Source of the DNA: Streptomyces sp. NBC_01224
GTDB lineage: Bacteria > Actinomycetota > Actinomycetes > Streptomycetales > Streptomycetaceae
NCBI RefSeq assembly: GCF_036002945.1
Contig: NZ_CP108529.1
Span: 8,613,001-8,677,000, forward strand
Length of the DNA: 64,000 bases
Direction of reading: 5' to 3'
Positions 54,581 through 63,281 of this stretch are shown here, in pieces. Every line of letters starts with the position of its first letter. The stretch's first letter is position 1. The position numbers were made by a program, and so were the translations under genes. A model generated the notes under the pieces. That model was not told where the DNA came from. It saw nothing but the letters and a program-made list of their open reading frames with translations, and ran no database searches.

Positions 54581-54968
54581 AGGCGTTGGCCGGACTGCGG
54601 TGCGGCACGCCGCTGCTGTATACATCACCTGCCCGGCCCAACCGTTGCTCATTGCTCATTGCGCATCCGCATGACGAAGGAGCGCAACGGAGTTGGACGG
54701 AGCATCTCGGGACATCCAGTCGATCAGGCTGCCACGCTGGGGGCGAGTGCCTGAAGGAGCAGGGGCAGCGCTCTGGCTGGTCTTCGATGAGAAGGGAAGA
54801 GCGGGAACAATTGTCAAGAGTTGTGGGTCAGGTGATGTGTGAGGTAGCAGTGTCTCGCTGAGTCCTGATGAAAGCCTTGTGCTCGAGCCTGGCCTGCCGG
54901 CTCGGAAGGGTTTGCCGACGGGACGCGGGACTTCAGGGGTCCGACGGCGGTGTCTCTATGCTCAGCCC
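54581..54968. other. Spacer with a triple heptamer
   Basis: 388 bases. No gene supported. Three direct heptamers TTGCTCA-TTGCTCA-TTGCGCA lie at 54645-54665; otherwise unremarkable. Confidence 0.4.
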
Positions 54969-55547
54969 ATGAGAGAGCCTCATCCGGTCGAGCCATCCGG
55001 GACGTTTGTCACCAGGCGCGGTGATCGTTGGTACGGGCGGTTCCGGTTGCGTTTCCCTCAAGTGTCGCCGTGGCCCGACCTATCCACGACGTTTGTCCGA
55101 GTACGTCCGGGGTGGCGGTCTTTGGTCGAGGAAACGCTGGCACTGGTGACTGCCGAGATGCCCAGGCAGACCTGGCCGGTCCATCTGCTCAACCAGAAGG
55201 CCCATGGGAGAGGATGGAACTTCGACCTGGGCCCACCGGAGGCTGACTACCTCTGCCTGGAGATGCTGTCGGACGTCTGCTACATCGACATCCGCAACCT
55301 GCACCAGCTCATCAACCTCCTGGCACCGGCCATGGAGGACGCGCACTTCTTCGTCTACTCCATGGGTGACGGCCTCGACCAGTGGGTTGACGAGGTGCGC
55401 ATCCACGATGGGCGGAGCAGCTTTGTGCGGTGGGTCGTCGCGGGGGAGGCGTGGGCCGAGTTCCCTGCGCTGTGCGCGGAGCTCGGCGACAGTCGCGCAG
55501 GGGACGAGACCTTTGGCCGATTCGTCACGTTGATAAGTGATCGGTGA
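54969..55547 (+). CDS. Hypothetical protein
   Basis: 192 residues from ATG 54969; the upstream region CTCAGCCC is not a strong ribosome binding site, and the frame extends 30 codons further back. Contains well-formed secondary-structure-like blocks (VTRRGDRWYGRFRLRFPQVS, LGPPEADYLCLEMLSDVCYI, NLHQLINLLAPAMEDAHFFV, GLDQWVDEVRIHDGRSSFVR) and normal Streptomyces codon use, so it is real. It does not match a family I know; the overall look is a small alpha/beta domain of immunity- or SUKH-like size, but that is only an impression. Confidence 0.65.
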   Translation: MREPHPVEPSGTFVTRRGDRWYGRFRLRFPQVSPWPDLSTTFVRVRPGWRSLVEETLALVTAEMPRQTWPVHLLNQKAHGRGWNFDLGPPEADYLCLEMLSDVCYIDIRNLHQLINLLAPAMEDAHFFVYSMGDGLDQWVDEVRIHDGRSSFVRWVVAGEAWAEFPALCAELGDSRAGDETFGRFVTLISDR

Positions 55548-55632
55548 GTCGTTTGATCGGCAGGCGCGAGGGGGCCGCGGGCCGGAGGGGCGGATCTCCA
55601 GTCGTGCCAGGCAGAGCTCGGCCGGGCGATGT

Positions 55633-55710
55633 GGTCATGTCGCCATGTCGGCGCGCTCGGCCAGGCGGTGCGGTCATGCCGCCACGTCGGCGCGCTCGAC
55701 CAGGACGCCG
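55633..55710. repeat. 39-bp imperfect tandem duplication at the IS256 transposase 3' end
   Basis: GGTCATGtCGCCAtGTCGGC and its continuation recur 39 bp later (from 55672) with few mismatches, so the last 13 codons of the transposase (LVERADVAA / LAERADMAT) are duplicated just past the stop. Confidence 0.6.
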
Positions 55711-56095
55711 TTCTCGAAGCGGGCGCCCGCGCGTACGAGGGACACGAGGTGGGCTGCGGTGATCGCGCGCCATCGGGCCTGGGCGGACTCGACCAGTTTG
55801 AACACCATGGCCAGGGCGGCGGCCGGGTTGCCGGCTCCGCGGGTGACCTCGGTCCGCAGCTTGATCGTGGAGAACGTCGCCTCGATCGGATTCGTGGTCC
55901 GCAGATGGATCCAGTGCTCGCCGGGAAGTCGTAGAACGCCAGCAGTTCCTCCTGATCGTCGTTGATCTTCGCGACTGCCTTGGGCCACTTGGCACCGTAG
56001 GTCTTCGCGAACGCCTCGATCGCCTTCTCGGCCGTGCTCCGCCGCTTCCACGAGTTCTGGATCGAGTCGGGCAGAGGCTCGCTGATCAACCCGGT
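55674..56095 (-). mobile_element. IS256-family transposase, C-terminal remnant
   Basis: Frame 1: SIQNSWKRRSTAEKAIEAFA, KTYGAKWPKAVAKINDDQEE, LLAFYDFPA. A frameshift near 55925 leads to GEHWIHLRTTNPIEATFSTI, KLRTEVTRGAGNPAAALAMV, FKLVESAQARWRAITAAHLV, ending GARFENGVLVERADVAA and TGA. The TTNPIE block holds the last catalytic Glu of the IS256 DDE domain. The N-terminal two thirds are missing: the remnant is fused at about 56080-56110 to a truncated integrase gene. Confidence 0.85.
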
Positions 56096-56875
56096 GCCGC
56101 CGACGATCTCTGCGGCGCGGCGGTATGAGAGCCGGGCCCGGCCTGCCTCGGGGCGCACGTCGAGCGTCGGTGTTCCGGCCGGGGCCTTGCGGTCGGTGAG
56201 GAACAGCGGGCCGCGGGTGCGGCGGGCGATCGGTCGGGGCAGGAGCTGAGTTGTGCCGGACTGCCAGTGGATCCACTCGGTCGCCCCACCCTTGGCGGTG
56301 ATCCTGCCGCGCTTGTCCTGCGGGTACAGGTCTTCCGCGTTCAGACACAGCACCTCATCGGCGCGAGCGGCGGACTCGTAGAGCATCTTCCAGAACATCT
56401 TCTCCCGCAGGGCGACGTCCAGGCGCGACAGGGCGGCGATCCGGTTCTCGGAGAGGGCCTCGGTGCGGTCCGGCGGTGCCGGCCGCCGCTCGATGCCGAT
56501 CGTCGGATCGCCGACGATCCAGGCCTGGCGCTGCCACCAGCCGATTGCCTTGCGTGCGATGGACAGTTCCCGGTAGACGGTGTCGGCGTCCATCTCGTCT
56601 GCCCGCCCTGCCGCCGGTTCGGCCAGGACCTCCGGCAGTGCCGGGTCGTCGATCGCGGTGACGGGGAAGACGGGCGGCTTCGCGCCCCGGCGGGCGGGTC
56701 CGGTCGGCGCCGGTTCGCCGGCGAGCATCCCCAACGTCGTCAGCGAGATCCGGTAGATCCGTGCGGAGGGCTTCGCGATGCCCGCGCCGGTGAGGTACCG
56801 CTCGGCCGCCGCGGTGTACGACGACGGCGGCGCGGGCATCATCACCTCCGCCGCCTCCAGCACCGCGGCGGTCAT
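56096..56875 (-). pseudogene. Truncated tyrosine site-specific recombinase
   Basis: About 260 codons from ATG 56875 (CGGCGGAGCG upstream). SAM-like N-terminal core-binding domain (SSYTAAAERYLTGAGIAKPS, ELSIARKAIGWWQRQAWIVG), then the start of the catalytic domain (FWKMLYESAARADEVLCLNA with the first catalytic Arg, ITAKGGATEWIHWQSGTTQL with the Lys turn), ending at RLSYRRAAEIV. The HxxR and nucleophile Tyr regions are lost, replaced by IS256 sequence. It cannot recombine. Confidence 0.85.
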
Positions 56876-57716
56876 CGCTCCGCCGGAACGCCGCGGCCGG
56901 GCCCTGGCCTTCGTACTGGGCGGCCTGACGTTGGCGACCGCGCTGGGTCTGCCTCTCGGCACGCTGATCGGCCGTACCGACTGGCACATCACCCTGTGGG
57001 CCGTCGCCGGGATCGGCCTGCTGGCGGCCGTCGGCATCGCCGTGGGCCTCCCCAGGGTGATGCTCCCCGCCGCCGCGCTGTCCGACCGCCTTCGTCCACT
57101 CAAGCAAGGCCGCGTACTGGCCCTGCTGGCGGTCACCTCCCTCGCCTTCCTCGGCGTCTACACCCTCTACACCTACATCGCCCCGGCTCTGCGGGAGGCT
57201 ACCGGCGGCAACGAGTCGACCCTGGCCCTGATCCTGCTGGTCTGGGGCGTCGGCACCCTGGCCGGGAACATCATCGCCGGACGCCTGGTCGACCGTCACG
57301 ACTCCACACGCGTCCTCGCCGGCACCCTCGTCCTCGCGACTCTCGCACTGGCCCTGACCCCGCTGGCGACCCGCGCCCTCGTCCCCACCCTGGTCTGGGC
57401 GGCAGTCTGGGGCGTGACCGGCGGCGCCATCGTCGTCCCCCAGCAGCACCGGCTCATCGCTCTCAGCCCTGCCGCCGCACCGGTCCTGCTCGGCCTCAAC
57501 GCCTCCGCGCTCTACATCGGCGTCGCCCTCGGCGGCGGCCTCGGTGGCCTGGCACAAGAATGGTTCGGACTTGCCCCGGCCGAACTCGGGCCGGTGGCCG
57601 CCGGCATCACCGCCCTCACCCTCCTCTGGCATCTGGGAACCACGCGTAGCCCCGCCCGGCTCGCCCCCATGATGGCGGCGTCGGCCTCGGCCGACCCGGA
57701 GAAGTCCAAGGCTTGA
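56876..57716 (+). pseudogene. MFS transporter, N-terminally truncated
   Basis: Recognisable sequence begins at VIAPPERRGRALAFVLGGLT right at the integrase junction and continues through about nine membrane segments (LTLATALGLPLGTLIGRTDW, ALLAVTSLAFLGVYTLYTYI, LALILLVWGVGTLAGNIIAG, LGLNASALYIGVALGGGLGG). This is a DHA1/AraJ-like drug or sugar exporter missing its first three helices and start codon. The open frame extends to 56778, but that part is antisense integrase. Confidence 0.85.
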
Positions 57717-57979
57717 CTGGTCCCTCCTCATGGTGTCCCCGGGGTCGATGCCCGCTCCGGGGCACACCGTTCTACACGGACGGCCTCAACAGTTGGAAGG
57801 CGCTAGAGGCGCCGACCCGTGCCGATCACCTTCGCTCGTTGTCGCTGTACCGGAGGCTCGACCGCGACGTCCGCGAGCCCCTGCTCGACGCCGTCGCCGA
57901 GCGCATCCGCACACGGATGGGCGACCGGGCATCACGCCGTTACCTGAGCGTCCTCTGTGTCGGACAGCGCGCCGAGTGA
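57713..57979 (+). pseudogene. Small unidentified fragment
   Basis: Overlaps the end of the MFS fragment. Protein-like only in its second half: LRSLSLYRRLDRDVREPLLD then AVAERIRTRMGDRASRRYLS and VLCVGQRAE. This could be the C-terminal tail of a class I methyltransferase, but the match is weak. Confidence 0.3.
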
Positions 57980-58200
57980 GCCCAGTGGTAAAGGACCTGC
58001 CGATTCAGCGGGAACGGACCCACCGCACTTTCATGCCTGCCTGCCGAAGACGCCGTGGGTTCCCAGTGACAGCACCTCAGTCACGCTGAACTCACGCTGT
58101 CATCGATCCTGCCGGCTTATTCCGTACCCGGCGGGACTGACGGCACGGCCCACGGACCAACTCCTGGCACCCGCCCGCTTCCAAGGCCAGGCGTGAGGAG

Positions 58201-58740
58201 ATGGCCCTGGTCTACGGCTACGACGGGTTCACGCTGCTGGAGGCCGTGCACGCCCCTCACTCGCCGGCCTGGCTGCGCGAGCTCCCGGCGCTGCAGGTCC
58301 TGCTGCGGTGTGGCTACAGAACTACCACCGCACCGTGACCGAGGTTGGACCGGAGTCTGCCCGACGGGAGAGCGGAGACCTCCCGCCGGGCAGACTCCGG
58401 CTGGCCTCCCCGTACGACACGGACGCGCGCTACGGTCTCGAACAGGGTTCCTGGTGGACCGGCTACAAGGTCCATATCAGCGAGACCTGTGACGAAGCCG
58501 ACGACCAGGGCGCGGCCGTCGAATACGGGGCGGTCCACGGCTTCAACGGACCATCGCCACGCATCATCACCAACATCGCGACCACCCACGCCACGGTGAC
58601 CGACGCAGAGATGATCGAGCCGATCCACCACATGGTCGCCACCCGCGACCTGCTGCCCGCCGAGCATTACCTCGACTCCGTTTGGACCGCACCCGCGTCA
58701 GCCACCTCGCCACGGCAGAAACCGTGGAGAGCCCGTTGCG
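58201..58740 (+). mobile_element. IS1182-family transposase remnant
   Basis: Frame 1: ALVYGYDGFTLLEAVHAPHS PAWLRELPALQVLLR. After a frameshift near 58305: VWLQNYHRTVTEVG, SPYDTDARYGLEQGSWWTGY KVHISETCDEADD, IITNIATTHATVTDAEMIEP, LPAEHYLDSVW. The DTDARYG and GYKVHxxETCD blocks are the IS1182 DDE core. Both ends are missing. Confidence 0.8.
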
Positions 58741-59286
58741 TTGTAAGGCGCACGGCGGGTTCGGCGAGCGGCACGGAGAAACGGACCGGTGGCAACACCG
58801 GCACCGCGCTCCGTGCCGACTCCACCCGGGCCCGAGAAGCGCTGTTGGAGACGCTGATGAGAGGTCCGACTATCGCCTGGCCGGGTGCAATGCCCGGCCG
58901 TTTGCGGGCGGCAGGGCACGGTCGCCGCCGCAGGCAGTCGTACGCCCGCGAGCTGGAGCAACACGCACGGTGTCCACCGGTTCCGGCTGGAGTGCAGCGG
59001 CTGTCACGCGACCGGCAACCGGACGAAGGACGTCACGGCGTCCGAGGTGGCCACGCTTGTGCGGGCCTTCGTCGACAAGACGCTCGCCCCGCAGGAAGGC
59101 CGGCTTTCTCCCGGCACGGCCACGGGCGCAGGGGGACCACCGTGCGACGGTGTCGTTGAGCACGACATCGCGTGCATGAACATCCGATCCTCCCCGCGGA
59201 TACGCGAGCGAGCCCCGGACGTGTCGGTGTGCCTGAGCGCCACAGTTGGCCAACCTGAGCACGCTTGTTGGTCAGCGCGCCGGGGG
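58741..59286. other. Unassigned decayed sequence
   Basis: 546 bases. One open frame has a Cys pair (FRLECSGCHATGNRTKDVTA) but no ribosome binding site or family match. The right end is the 3' side of the minus-strand SDR gene. Confidence 0.35.
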
Positions 59287-60237
59287 CTATCCGAGGATGG
59301 TGCCGAGGTCGACGCCGGTCAGGTCACGGCTGGCGTCCCACAACCGCGCCGCTACGGAGGTGTCGGTGAGGTGGTTCCACGCCCGTTCACGTTGGGGCTT
59401 GCCCCGCAGGCTGAAGACACGCGGTCCCCACAGCTGCCCTCCGCGCGCGGTGGGGTCCAGCACCGCTCGGACCGCGGGCCATGCACCGGCGTGCTTGCCC
59501 TGGACGAAGAGGGCGGCTGGTGCACCGCAGAGCCGCGCACCAGCGGTCCGCACATGGACTGGCGGCCGTGACGGGGTGAGGGAGTCCAGCGCGCCGCCAG
59601 GATGGACCACCACGCTTGCCACCGTGCTTCCGACGGCGCGCAGACGGCGGTCGAGTTCGAGGCCGAAGTACATCTGTGCCAGCTTGGAGCGTCCGTAGGT
59701 GCGCTTGGGCTGGTAGTCCTTCCGGGACTGCAGGTCGTCGAGGTCGAGCCGCTCGGACTTTGCCGCGAAGCTGCCCATGGTCACGATGCGGGCCGCCGGT
59801 GCGGCCGACAGCAGTGGCATCAGCCAGTGGGTCAGCGCGAAGTGCCCGAGGTGGTTCGTGCCGAACATGAGCTCGTGACCGTCCCTGGTCTCCCTGCGCG
59901 GCGGGGCGTCGAGCGCGACGCCGGCGTTGTGGACCACCGCGTCGAGGTATTCCACCTCCAGTGATTCCACCGCTGTTCTGAGCGACGAGAGGTCGGCAAG
60001 GTCCAGCTGTACGGTCCGCACCCGTGCGCCAGGGACACGCGAGCGGATCGAGGCCGCGGCGACTTCGGCCTTGGCGGGATTCCGGCTGCCCAGTACGACG
60101 GTGGCTCCGGTTGCGGACAACTGCTCGGCGACGAAGTACCCGATGCCGGCGTTGCCGCCGGTGACCAGGAAGACGCTGCCATCGGCACGCGGCAGCCGAT
60201 GAACATCCCAGGGCGGGTTGGAGGACGTGGACGACAT
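59287..60237 (-). CDS. Short-chain dehydrogenase (retinol-dehydrogenase-like)
   Basis: 316 residues from ATG 60237 (GGGAGCCCCGCCGCC). SDR of the RDH/WWOX-like group: FLVTGGNAGIGYFVAEQLSA (cofactor), VVLGSRNPAKAE (Arg suggests NADP), HNAGVAL, IVTMGSFAAKSERLDL (Ser), TYGRSKLAQM (Tyr-x3-Lys), VVHPGGALDSLTPSRP. It is about 300 residues with an extended C-terminus, usual for this subgroup. It is the only intact gene between the two blocks of IS debris; role unknown. Confidence 0.88.
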   Translation of the reverse strand: MSSTSSNPPWDVHRLPRADGSVFLVTGGNAGIGYFVAEQLSATGATVVLGSRNPAKAEVAAASIRSRVPGARVRTVQLDLADLSSLRTAVESLEVEYLDAVVHNAGVALDAPPRRETRDGHELMFGTNHLGHFALTHWLMPLLSAAPAARIVTMGSFAAKSERLDLDDLQSRKDYQPKRTYGRSKLAQMYFGLELDRRLRAVGSTVASVVVHPGGALDSLTPSRPPVHVRTAGARLCGAPAALFVQGKHAGAWPAVRAVLDPTARGGQLWGPRVFSLRGKPQRERAWNHLTDTSVAARLWDASRDLTGVDLGTILG

Positions 60238-60744
60238 GGCGGCGGGGCTCCCTTGCTGTTGAAGGCGGCTGCGGCTGCCCCGTAGGACGGCTCGACGCCC
60301 ACGGTTCCAGCGGCCCCCGACACATCGCCTACGGATCACCGACAGCCTCGCCGGACGGGGCGGACATCCCGCCGACGCGGTGCTGGCCCGTCGCAGCCCA
60401 CCGTTGCCACTGAGCGTCACGGTGGCCAACTGGAGCCCTGGGCGTGTCCGCCAAGACCCTGCCCGCGCTGGCCGAAGCCCGGCTCGGCCAGGCCTGCCTG
60501 CACCGCGACGGCAAGGACGCCGACCCCGTCCTCGTCCTCGCCCCGGCCGCGCTGGAGCGCTAGCTGTCCTGTCCCGGCTCCGCAGTCCGTCCGGCAGGGG
60601 GAACGTCGCGTACGGGCCGGACATACGTGTCGTGGACCAGGACCCGCCTGCCGCTGCCGCAGGACGACCTCCATTTGGTCATCGTCTTCTTGAAACTCCT
60701 ATTGATCCGCACGCGAACGCCGAACCCGGCATCACCACCGTCCC
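60238..60744. other. Unassigned region between SDR and ISAs1-like remnant
   Basis: 507 bases. One protein-like piece lies at about 60440-60563 on the plus strand (GVSAKTLPALAEARLGQACL, HRDGKDADPVLVLAPAALER, stop). I cannot assign it; perhaps a gene tail. Confidence 0.35.
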
Positions 60745-61009
60745 GTCCGCTGTCACCGACACCGCCGTCCTCGCCCGCTGCGTCCGCGGCCAGTGGGCCA
60801 TCGATGCCCAGCACTTCGTCAGAGACGTGACCTTCGGCGAGGACGCCTGCCGCGCCCGCACCGGCAGCCTGCCCCGGGTCCTCGCAACCCTCCGCAGCCT
60901 GGCGATCAGCCTCGCCCACCTTGCCGAGTGGACGAACAACGCCGCCGCCCACGACCACTACCGCAACCACCCTGCCGACGCCCTGCACGAACTCGGCCTC
61001 ACAACGTGA
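60745..61009 (+). mobile_element. ISAs1-like transposase C-terminal remnant
   Basis: VRGQWAIDAQHFVRDVTFGE DACRARTGSLPRVLATLRSL AISLAHLAEWTNNAAAHDHY. The (R)GHW-(A)IE-N..HHVRDVTFGEDxSRxRTG.xPxxxAxLRNLAI pattern is the ISAs1/related transposase C-terminus. The N-terminal domains are missing. Confidence 0.7.
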
Positions 61010-61149
61010 GCAGGCATCACGCCTGGCCGGGACCCCGAGGTGTCTTGAAGGAAAACTCCACCGACAACAGGTCGATGTGCCGCCGACCCCGATTGCAGCC
61101 GCGGATGCCCTGGATCGATCCGGCATCGGGAATTCCGATGAATGATCCT

Positions 61150-61375
61150 TCGTCTGCGAGCGCGCCAACTCCCTGCTCAAGACGACCTTCAAGGTAGTGC
61201 GCCGGGTCGGCCCGGCCCGCAGGGGAATCCGTTCGCGCAGCCGGTGTCGGAGGTGCCCCGTCTCCGGCGCGAGTCATAAGTGTGGAACCGGAGAGCCTTT
61301 CCATGCGCTCCTGTACCTAAACCGCGAAGGAATACCCTGGAAATACCGTGATTTCCCCATGGCTTCTCCGTACAT
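61150..61375 (+). mobile_element. IS5-like transposase fragments
   Basis: CERANSLLKTTFKVVRRV at about 61155 resembles the transposase C-terminus (ERANALLKTTFKALRRVSL). FHALLYLNREGIPWKYRDFP at about 61303 resembles the N-terminus (xALLYxNRTGCxWRYLPHDFP). Order is C-end then N-end, so two different copies or a rearrangement. Confidence 0.55.
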
Positions 61376-61634
61376 GCAACCGTCTCCATTGCTGAGCGGC
61401 GGTCTCCGCTGCCCGGCGGAAGGCCACCGGTGCCGGTGCCGGTGCCGCGTCGACAGCAGTGGACAGAGAGCTGTTCGGCCAGGTGGCGCCCTTGTGCGGT
61501 TGGACGTGGCGGTGACCGACCCTCGGTGGTGGACGCGCGGGGCGCCCGTCCCGCGCGCCATATGCCGGACAAGGCATCCTTTGTCGGTTGTGCCGGCCGT
61601 GTCGTCCCGGTGCGATCAGGGGAATTTGAGTGTC
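61376..61634. other. Unassigned region
   Basis: Contains a short GGTGCC triple repeat near 61429-61446. No gene or promoter recognised. Confidence 0.35.
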
Positions 61635-61748
61635 ATGCGAAGGAAGGGCAAGGTCAAGAACGCGCCAAAATTGATCCTTGACTGGAACTTCACAGGACTG
61701 TTAGAACATGTGGCGGAAAACAAGGGGGTTTTCGCCACAGGGCGGTGA
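61635..61748 (+). CDS. 37-residue ORF of unknown function
   Basis: ATG 61635 with AGGGGAATTTGAGTGTC upstream. Sequence MRRKGKVKNAPKLILDWNFT followed by GLLEHVAENKGVFATGR, stop at 61746-61748. A strongly basic start, then an amphipathic/hydrophobic middle without Cys, one Thr in each half. GC is visibly lower than in neighbours (runs AAAATTGATCC, GGGGGTTTTC). It lies 249 bases upstream of the MFS start and before an NRPS. It could be a small regulatory or precursor peptide, or chance; there is no family match. Confidence 0.4.
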   Translation: MRRKGKVKNAPKLILDWNFTGLLEHVAENKGVFATGR

Positions 61749-61997
61749 GAGCAGGTCGGGGGGCTGCCTCAGGTATTTCTGTCGGAGGATTCGGACGTGG
61801 GACCTGTGTGCCTGCGTATCAGCAGCCGAGCTTATTGTCGGCGTGTATGAATTCGGTCTTCCTGCTTGTCGTATCAGCGTGGTGATCCATCGGCGCTTCT
61901 TCTTCATCTTCTTGCACCGCCATACGGGTAATCGGCGTGTACAGCACGCCTGCCCGTGCGCTTCTCTGCCTACAGGCCAACAGAACGGTGCGGTTTC

Positions 61998-63281
61998 GTG
62001 AAAGCATATCTAGCCATTTTGCGCCTCAGGGACTACAGATTGCTCTGGTCGGCCCTGGTGCTAAATCTCCTGGGGGACGGCGCCACCTATGCCGCGCTCG
62101 CCTGGATCACGCTCGACAAGGCCGGCGCGGCCGGTCTGGGCGTGCTGGGCGTATGTCTCACCCTCCCCGTGATCGTGGGAGGCGCGTTTGTCGGACCACT
62201 GCTCGACCGGTTCTCCCGGCGCATGCTTTTCATCTCCGACTCGGTCTTCCGCGGTTTCGTCGTCGCGCTCGTCCCGCTGCTGGAGCTGGCCGGCGCGCTG
62301 CAGGTCTGGCACCTGTACGCGGTCGCGCTGGTCTACGGCCTGCTGAAGATCATCCCGCTGGCCGGCACCCCGGCGGTGCTGCCCGAACTGGTCCCCGAGG
62401 ACAAGCTCCAAGCCGCCTCCGGACTGGAGGCCACCGCGATGGGCGCCGCCAACGTTGTCGGACCCGCTCTCGGCGCGGTGCTGATCACGGCGGTCGGCGC
62501 GCAGAACGTCCTGTTCCTCGATGCCGCCACGTACTTCGCCTTCGCCCTGCTGATCAGCATGATCAAGGCGCCCCTTGCCCGTCCCGAGCCGACCGGCGAC
62601 GCCCCCGCCGACAAACCCGGCTGGGGACCGGTCTTCAGGCTGGTCACCCGCGACCGCTTCCTGCTGGTGCTCACCCTCTCCTTCGGTGCCTTCAACGTCT
62701 CGGCGGGCGCCCTGGTGGTCGCGCTGCCCTGGCTGGCCAAGGACGAGTTCCACGGCGGCCCCGGCGTGCTCGGCCTGATGCTGGCCGTGATGGCGGTCGG
62801 CGAGCTGATCGGCTCCCTCGTCTCCGGGGCCGCGAAGACCTCCGAGAAGCAGATGCTCCGCATCGGCGTCCTGCAACTCCTGTCCGGGGCCGTGCTGTTC
62901 CTCCTGGTCCCCAAGGCGCTTCCGTTCATCCTGATCGGCCTGGTGCTCAACGGCATCCTGTCCGCACCCATGACGGTCCTCGGCGGTGTGGTCCGTATGA
63001 CCCGCGTACCCAACGTCATGCGCGGCCGGGCGATGACACTGATGCGTACCGTCATGGCCGGTGCGCTGCCTGCCGGTTCCGCCCTCGGCGGCGTCCTGCT
63101 GAGCGGCGACCACTACAGCGCCCTCATCCTCGTCGTCGCCTCGCTCGCCGTCCTGCCCGGCGCCCTCACCCTCGTCCTGTTCCGCAACCACCCCTTCCGG
63201 CTGGGGGTGACAGCAGACCATGGCCAGCTTGAGCAGCGGGACACCGACCCGGACGCCGACTCCGTCCCCGCCGGTTCCTGA
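61998..63281 (+). CDS. MFS exporter (cluster-associated)
   Basis: 427 residues from GTG 61998, chosen because KAYLAILRLRDYRLLWSALV is the normal N-terminus of MFS_3/DHA3 exporters; the ribosome binding site is weak, and GTG 61956 is in frame but has none. Twelve membrane segments, with FVGPLLDRFSRRMLFISDSV (motif A-like), AAVLPELVPEDKLQAASGLE-type PAVLPELVPEDKLQAASG, NVVGPALGAVLITAVGAQNV and RMTRVPNVMRGRAMTLM. The family includes macrolide/peptide effluxers. The 3' end overlaps the NRPS start by 62 bases, so it likely exports the NRPS product. Upstream 250 bases are relatively AT-rich, possibly promoter. Confidence 0.9.
   Translation: MKAYLAILRLRDYRLLWSALVLNLLGDGATYAALAWITLDKAGAAGLGVLGVCLTLPVIVGGAFVGPLLDRFSRRMLFISDSVFRGFVVALVPLLELAGALQVWHLYAVALVYGLLKIIPLAGTPAVLPELVPEDKLQAASGLEATAMGAANVVGPALGAVLITAVGAQNVLFLDAATYFAFALLISMIKAPLARPEPTGDAPADKPGWGPVFRLVTRDRFLLVLTLSFGAFNVSAGALVVALPWLAKDEFHGGPGVLGLMLAVMAVGELIGSLVSGAAKTSEKQMLRIGVLQLLSGAVLFLLVPKALPFILIGLVLNGILSAPMTVLGGVVRMTRVPNVMRGRAMTLMRTVMAGALPAGSALGGVLLSGDHYSALILVVASLAVLPGALTLVLFRNHPFRLGVTADHGQLEQRDTDPDADSVPAGS

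Noticed and set aside
54645..54665. Triple heptamer as an iteron/origin
   Set aside because: Only three copies, no replication gene nearby; most likely chance or slippage.
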